From positions 806,001 to 870,000 of the forward strand of contig NZ_CP107811.1 of assembly GCF_036346105.1 (NCBI RefSeq): 64,000 nucleotides of DNA, written 5' to 3'. Made by a program: the position numbers and the translations under genes. The notes beneath the pieces are model-generated. The model was not told the DNA's origin. It did no database searches and saw only the letters and a program-made list of their open reading frames with translations. Positions 59,707 to 64,000 of the stretch are shown piece by piece; the stretch's first letter is position 1; each line of letters begins with the position of its first letter. The stretch is from Streptomyces sp. NBC_00539. GTDB taxonomy: Bacteria; Actinomycetota; Actinomycetes; Streptomycetales; Streptomycetaceae.

Positions 59707-60743
59707 CCCCTTCCTCCCCTTCCGGTACTCCGCGTCGACCGGCCACCGTCCTCGCCATGAGCCCCGGCACCCGGGCAGCCGTTCTCAGCGGCCGGGTGCT
59801 GCCCAAGCTGGTACGGGTCGCCGACTTGGACCCCGAACTCCTGTTGAGCGACTTCCGCGACGACGACCCGGGGTTGAGCCACCGCCTCGCCGAAGCGGAG
59901 GTGCTGTTCACCAGCTGGGGCTGCCCGTCCCTCGACGCCGACGCGCTGGAGCGGATGCCCCGGCTGCGTGCCGTCGTCCACGCCGCGGGCAGCGTCAAGC
60001 ACCATGTGACCGACGCCTGCTGGGACCGCGGTCTGCTGGTTTCCAGTGCTGCCGCCGCCAACGCGGTGCCGGTCGCCGAGTACACGCTCGCCGCGATCCT
60101 GTTCTCCAACAAGCGGGTGCTGGAGTCCGCCCACGCCTACCGTTCGGCCCGTGGTCCCATGGATCTGCTGGACCGCTATCCGACCGTCGGGAACTACCGC
60201 CGTACCGTCGGTCTCATCGGTGCCTCGCTCATCGGACGGCGGGTGCTCGAGCTGCTGCGCCCGTTCGACCTGAGGGTGCTGGTGCACGACCCGTACGCCG
60301 ACCAGGCCGAGATCGCGGCGCTCGGCGGCGAGTCCTGTGTGCTCGACCAACTGCTCAGCCGTAGTGACGTGGTGAGCCTGCACGCGCCCGAGCTGCCCGG
60401 GACCCGTCACCTCCTGGACGCCGCCCGGCTGGCCCTGATGCCCGACGGTGCCACGCTGATCAACACCGCCCGGGGGTCCCTCGTGGACACCGCGGCGCTG
60501 ACGGAAGAACTGGTCACAGGGAGGCTGCACGCCGTGCTCGACCACACCGAGCCCGAGGTGCTGCCCGAGGGTTCGCCGCTCTTCAACCTGCCGAACGTGC
60601 TCCTCACCCCTCATGTGGCCGGCTCACTGGGCGGTGAACTGGACCGCCTGGCCGCGACGGCCGTCGGAGAGCTGGAGCGCTACGCCCGCGGCCTGGCCTT
60701 CCGCTACCCGGTCGACCCGGACCGGCTGGCCTACTCCGCCTGA
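59703..60743 (+). CDS. D-2-hydroxyacid dehydrogenase
   Basis: 346 residues; GTG overlapping the permease stop by four bases. NAD-binding fingerprint VGLIGASLIGRRVLELL (variant GxSxIG), catalytic Arg in NTARGSLVD, Glu in DHTEPE and His in TPHVAGSLGGEL. Reduces or oxidises a 2-hydroxy acid, possibly from sugar breakdown given its operon. The N-terminal ~20 residues are Ser/Pro-rich; the in-frame ATG at 59758 (MSPGTRAAVL) may be the true start. Confidence 0.9.
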   Translation: MTPSSPSGTPRRPATVLAMSPGTRAAVLSGRVLPKLVRVADLDPELLLSDFRDDDPGLSHRLAEAEVLFTSWGCPSLDADALERMPRLRAVVHAAGSVKHHVTDACWDRGLLVSSAAAANAVPVAEYTLAAILFSNKRVLESAHAYRSARGPMDLLDRYPTVGNYRRTVGLIGASLIGRRVLELLRPFDLRVLVHDPYADQAEIAALGGESCVLDQLLSRSDVVSLHAPELPGTRHLLDAARLALMPDGATLINTARGSLVDTAALTEELVTGRLHAVLDHTEPEVLPEGSPLFNLPNVLLTPHVAGSLGGELDRLAATAVGELERYARGLAFRYPVDPDRLAYSA

Positions 60744-60768
60744 GCGCCGTCGCACCGCGGACACACGG

Positions 60769-61652
60769 CTATCCGGCGGCGGAGCGAGGCAGCGTCAGCT
60801 TGAAGAAGTCGCCCAGGCTGGCGGAGAGCGGGCCGGGGGCTTCCTCGGCCACATGGTGGCCGGCGTCGATGCCGTGGCCCCGGACGTCGTCGGCCCAGTC
60901 GCGCCAGATGGTGCGCGGGTCGCCGTACAGGTCCTCCAGATCGTCGCGTAGCGACCACAGGACCAGGACGGGGCAGTCGATCCGCGCGCCTCGGGCGCGG
61001 TCCGCCTCCTCGTGTTGGCGGTCCACGGTGAGCCCGGCGCGGTAGTCCTCCAGCATGGCGCGGACGACGTCTGGATTGCGGGTGGCGGTCCGCCACTCGT
61101 CGTGATTTTCCTGCCCCATGGCTTCGGGGTCGCCGCGGTACCAGGCGTCGGGATCGGCGTTGATGACGCGTTCGGGGATCTCCGGCTGGGCGAAGAAGAA
61201 CCAGTGCCACCACGCGGTGGCGAACCGGGCATCCGCACGGTCAGGTGCTCGCTCAGGGGCAGGCCGTCCAGGAACGCCACCCGGGTCACCGCGGAGGGAT
61301 GGTCCAGCACCAGGCGGAGCGCCACGGCAACCCCCCGGTCGTGGCCGACGAGACCGAAGCGCTGGTGCCCGAGCGTCTGCATGACCTCGACCATGTCCTT
61401 GGCCACCGCGCGCTTGGAGTGCGGGACGTGATCCCTAGCGGGCGCCGGGCCGCGGGAGCGCCCGTACCCGCGCAGGTCGGGGCAGACGACGCTGAAACCG
61501 CGCCGCACCAGGACGGGCGCGACCCGGTGCCAAGTCGCCGACGTGCGCGGGTGGCCATGCAACAACAGGAGAGGCGGGCCCTCGCCCCCGTACCGAACGA
61601 AGACGGACGCCTCAGTGGTGCGCACCGTCCTGGTGGCGAATTCCTCGAACAC
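60769..61652 (-). pseudogene. alpha/beta hydrolase (haloacetate dehalogenase-like), frameshifted
   Basis: From GTG 61652 (GAAGGGG upstream) the frame reads FVRYGGEGPPLLLLHGHPRT, YGRSRGPAPARDHVPHSKRAV and the nucleophile motif GHDRG, then leaves frame after SEHLTVRMPG. From about 61235-61241 the homologous reading continues one frame over (DARFATAWWHWFFFAQPEIP, PVLVLWSLRDDLEDLYG, GHHVAEEAPG) to the stop at 60769. One missing base near 61238 explains it. All catalytic pieces (Asp of HDRG, late Asp, His) survive on both sides, so this is either a recent mutation or a sequencing error. Confidence 0.85.
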
Positions 61653-61728
61653 GAAACGCCCCTTCCGCTCCGGGGGCCGGTCCGCGCTACCCCACCGTCC
61701 CACCTGCCCATGAGGAGCCCCGGCACTC

Positions 61729-61788
61729 CGCCAACTGTCGAGCTCAGTCGCCAACTGGCTTGCTCGAGCGGCAACTATCGCGCTCAAC
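61729..61788. repeat. three tandem 20-bp iterons upstream of the hydrolase
   Basis: Units start at 61729, 61749 and 61769 and share CG-S-CAACT-N5-GCTC at exactly two-turn (20 bp) spacing. They lie in the promoter region of the minus-strand hydrolase. Probably an operator array for an unknown regulator. Confidence 0.6.
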
Positions 61789-61791
61789 ACA

Positions 61792-62208
61792 CTATGGGGC
61801 CGCCGGAGCGGCATCGGCCCGCGCGGCGGCCGCCTCCTCCAGCAGGAGCCAGCCGTCGACCTCCACCGGCCGCCGCTCCCCCGGCTGCCACCCGCGGGCC
61901 CGCGCCGCGTCGAGCAGGGCCCGGACGGCGCCCGGCTCGTGCAGGTTCAGCCCGCCGCCCCGGACATATCCCACGTCCCCGGAGCCCATGGGCGCTCCAC
62001 CCGGGACGTAGCGGTCCGGTCCAGCGGCAAAGACGATGCGCAGCGGGCTGCCGGTGCCGGTGCCGGTGGGCTGCGGGTACAGCGTGAGGGTTTCGCGGCA
62101 GTCCGCGGACCGGCCGCCGTCCAGCACGCGGTGGCGGTGACGGAGCGTCCACAGGTACTCGCGCCCGTCGGCGACCAGCCGGCGGGGTTTCCTCGGTTTA
62201 CGGGGCAC
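61792..62208 (-). CDS. conserved-looking hypothetical protein
   Basis: 138 residues from GTG 62208; the frame is open further upstream but that part is low-complexity. Basic start VPRKPRKPRRLVADGREYLW, then a predicted beta-rich body (LRIVFAAGPDRYVP, DVGYVRGGGLNLHEPGAVRA) and helix (LLDAARARGWQPGERRPVEV). The pattern of small basic proteins with a W-T-L-R-H-R-H-R segment is common in streptomycetes. Function unknown. Confidence 0.65.
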   Translation of the reverse strand: MPRKPRKPRRLVADGREYLWTLRHRHRVLDGGRSADCRETLTLYPQPTGTGTGSPLRIVFAAGPDRYVPGGAPMGSGDVGYVRGGGLNLHEPGAVRALLDAARARGWQPGERRPVEVDGWLLLEEAAAARADAAPAAP

Positions 62209-62365
62209 GGAGCCGAGCGTACGCGGCCTGCTCCATGCGGCGCCTCCGGGCGGCACGGCTTGCACCGGGCTCCCCGCGCGGGCCCGTGCCCCGGCCGCCG
62301 GACGGGGACGGGACCACGCTGCACCGAGCACCGGCCTCCCGGCCGACCGCGGGACGGCCGTCTGG

Positions 62366-63217
62366 TCATGGCGGCCCCCCGACCGGGTCCTGTGGCCCAC
62401 GGACCGCCTCGGCGGCCGGCACGCCCTGCTCATCGTGCCCGCGCAGCAGCCGCACCAGATGCTCCCGGCCTTGCGTCAACCGGCCCGGGAGGTCCGCTGC
62501 TCCGGGGAACCAGCGTTTCTCGTACTCCCAGCACAGCCAGCCGTCCGACGGGATGCGGGCCGTCACTCCGGCGAGCGGCAGGACTCCCTCGCCGAGGCCG
62601 AGGGGCGTCAGGTCACGGGCCGAGGCCACGTCCTTGACCTGCACGTAGCCCAGGTGCGGCGCGAGGCCGGGCCACGACTCGGCGGGCTGCTCGCCGCCCA
62701 GCCAGGTGTGGAGCACGTCCCACAGCGCCCCGGCGCCCGGATGCCCGACCCGCTCCAGCACCCGGGCGGCGGCGGTCCCGGTGGTGTGCGAGTCGTGGGT
62801 CTCCAGCAGGATCCGCACACCGTGCAGTTCGGCATACGGCGCCGCGGCACGCAGTCTGCGGACGGCGTTGTCATCCGCGTCCGCCTCGGGCAGGCTCCCG
62901 CCGCCGGGGAAGACCCGGACGTAGGGGGCTTCGAGATCGACGGCGAGCCGGACCAGGGAGTGCAGTTCGGCCAGGACCGGCCCGTCTCGCCCGGCGGCGG
63001 CCACCTCGGCGTATCCCGCTACCCCGAGGGCGGTGACCCCGGCGGCGGTGAGGGTACGCCGGGCCACGGCACGGTCGCCGCTGGGGCTGCCGGGATGCAG
63101 GGGTTCCTCCGGGTGGGCCCGCAGTTCCAGGCCGTCGTACCCGTGCTCGGCGGCGAGGGCGGCGCTGCGCGCGAGCGGGGTCCCGGGCAGGCCGAGCGTG
63201 GAGAAGGCGTACTTCAC
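62366..63217 (-). CDS. sugar phosphate isomerase/epimerase (xylose isomerase-like TIM barrel)
   Basis: 283 residues; GTG 63217 with AAGGGAG seven bases upstream, overlapping the LacI gene's stop (GTGA). AP-endonuclease-2-like TIM barrel: FSTLGLPGTPL, EHGYDGLELR, metal-site residues in ILLETHDSHTTG and GALWDVLHTWLG, then YVQVKDVASARDL. The family handles sugars, inositols or ketoses; substrate unknown. Co-translated with the LacI-type regulator, so probably controlled by it. Confidence 0.88.
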   Translation of the reverse strand: MKYAFSTLGLPGTPLARSAALAAEHGYDGLELRAHPEEPLHPGSPSGDRAVARRTLTAAGVTALGVAGYAEVAAAGRDGPVLAELHSLVRLAVDLEAPYVRVFPGGGSLPEADADDNAVRRLRAAAPYAELHGVRILLETHDSHTTGTAAARVLERVGHPGAGALWDVLHTWLGGEQPAESWPGLAPHLGYVQVKDVASARDLTPLGLGEGVLPLAGVTARIPSDGWLCWEYEKRWFPGAADLPGRLTQGREHLVRLLRGHDEQGVPAAEAVRGPQDPVGGPP

Positions 63218-64000
63218 GGTCGGCTCCCTTCGCTGGGCGGCGCCGTGGACGCCCGCACCATCAGCTCGGTGGGCAGGGTGGTGATGCGGCCCGGGGGCGC
63301 CGGTCTGCGGCCGGTGACGAGTTGGGCCGCGAGCACGCCCGCCTCCCGCAGCGGGACCCTGACGGTGGTCAGGGCGGGCGCGGTGTCCACGCTGAACGGC
63401 AGGTCGTCGAAGCCGGCGACCGAGACGTCCTCGGGAATGCGCTTGCCTGCTTCTCCCAGGGCCGCGGCCACACCGGCGGCGACGGTGTCGTTGGCCGCCG
63501 CGACGGCGGTGAAGGGCGCCCCGCGGCGGAGCAGTTCGCGGGTGGCGTCATACCCGGCGGAGCGTTCGAAGCCGGCGTGCACGGTGAGCGGGGCACAGGC
63601 CTCGGGCAGGGCGGGGTCGTGCCGTCGCAACGCGGCGGTGTGTCCGGCGAGCCGTTCCCGGGTGGTGCTCAGCCCCGGCGGACCGGCCACGTATGCGATG
63701 CGCCGATGGCCGAGTGTCAGCAGGTGCTCCGCGAGGCGGAAGGCTCCACCGTGGTCGTCGAACATGACGGTGGCGACCGGCAGTGCGGCGGGCACGGCCA
63801 GCGGCGGTCTCCCGCACAGCACCACCGTGGTGCCGGCGAGCGCCATGCGGCTGATGCGGGCGGTGAGCGCGGCGCTGTGGTGCGGTTCCTCCACCGCCCC
63901 GCCCGTCAGGACGACTCCGCCTGCCCGCTGGCCCTCCAGCAGGGCGAGGTAGTCGAGTTCGGCCGAGGGAACGCCCTCGGTGTTGCAGACGACGGCGAGC
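63214..64000 (-). CDS. LacI-family regulator, C-terminal part (cut by window end)
   Basis: The effector-binding domain (262 residues in the window) is clear: VCNTEGVPSAELDYLALLEG, LTLGHRRIAYVAGPPGLSTT, FTAVAAANDTVAAGVAAALG, IPEDVSVAGFDDLPFSVDTA and VRVPLREAG. The helix-turn-helix lies beyond base 64000. Its TGA overlaps the isomerase GTG, so it probably autoregulates this sugar operon. Confidence 0.92.
   Translation of the reverse strand, partial: LAVVCNTEGVPSAELDYLALLEGQRAGGVVLTGGAVEEPHHSAALTARISRMALAGTTVVLCGRPPLAVPAALPVATVMFDDHGGAFRLAEHLLTLGHRRIAYVAGPPGLSTTRERLAGHTAALRRHDPALPEACAPLTVHAGFERSAGYDATRELLRRGAPFTAVAAANDTVAAGVAAALGEAGKRIPEDVSVAGFDDLPFSVDTAPALTTVRVPLREAGVLAAQLVTGRRPAPPGRITTLPTELMVRASTAPPSEGSRP

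Overview
The window is very GC-rich DNA (roughly 70-75 percent by eye) with densely packed genes, strong third-position GC bias, many GTG/TTG starts and stop/start overlaps (ATGA, GTGA, TTGA). Together with a 2-methylisoborneol operon, a SigB/SigF-type sigma factor, two LuxR-type two-component systems and several Streptomyces-type conserved hypotheticals, this points to a Streptomyces (or close relative) chromosome, probably accessory or arm-like sequence. I saw no rRNA, tRNA, CRISPR array, transposase or phage genes.

Layout. 1-5.3 kb: start of a SpoIIE/PP2C phosphatase, a small zinc-binding protein, a two-component system and a divergent MMPL transporter. 5.3-8.2 kb: glycine betaine/choline ABC transporter. 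8.5-10.8 kb: SigB/SigF-like sigma factor, a winged-helix protein and a GntR regulator with a DasR-like site upstream. 10.9-16.9 kb: two divergent NIS (IucA/IucC) synthetases around a perfect palindrome, then a bicovalent-flavin (BBE-type) oxidase and a secreted trypsin-like protease. 17-22.8 kb: AEC transporter, second two-component system, secreted alpha/beta hydrolase, membrane acyltransferase. 22.8-29.2 kb: DUF350 protein, a GNAT/ATP-grasp fusion, a degenerate adenylation domain fused to four membrane helices, and an ABC exporter driven by a SoxR-type promoter. 29.4-33.1 kb: NPP1-type protein, membrane Ser/Thr kinase, TetR regulator with tandem operators upstream of a DUF4386 gene. 33.2-37.0 kb: 2-methylisoborneol operon with its family 2B encapsulin shell gene. 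37.3-45.2 kb: gluconokinase, atypical P450 with two uncharacterised partners, a degenerate beta-lactamase-like protein, methyltransferase, PIG-L deacetylase, MFS exporter and small membrane proteins. 45.2-52.3 kb: XRE-cupin regulator, ATP-dependent DNA ligase, a hydrolase-TM-ABC ATPase fusion with its permease, and an aldo/keto reductase. 52.5-64 kb: a galactoside region (GH35 beta-galactosidase, galT, galK, DeoR/LacI-hybrid regulator), a damaged sugar ABC transporter operon (binding protein and first permease fused and lost, second permease intact), a hydroxyacid dehydrogenase, a frameshifted dehalogenase-like hydrolase, a sugar isomerase and a LacI regulator cut by the window end.

How genes work together. 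The encapsulin, terpene cyclase and GPP methyltransferase form one operon making 2-methylisoborneol inside a protein shell. galT, galK and the GH35 enzyme form one operon for galactoside use under the divergent hybrid regulator. The ABC exporter at 27.3 kb looks redox-controlled by SoxR. The strongest candidates for little-described biology are the secreted hydrolase fused through one membrane helix to a cytoplasmic ABC ATPase (47.7-51.3 kb), and the GNAT/ATP-grasp protein beside a degenerate membrane adenylation-like protein (23.3-27.1 kb).
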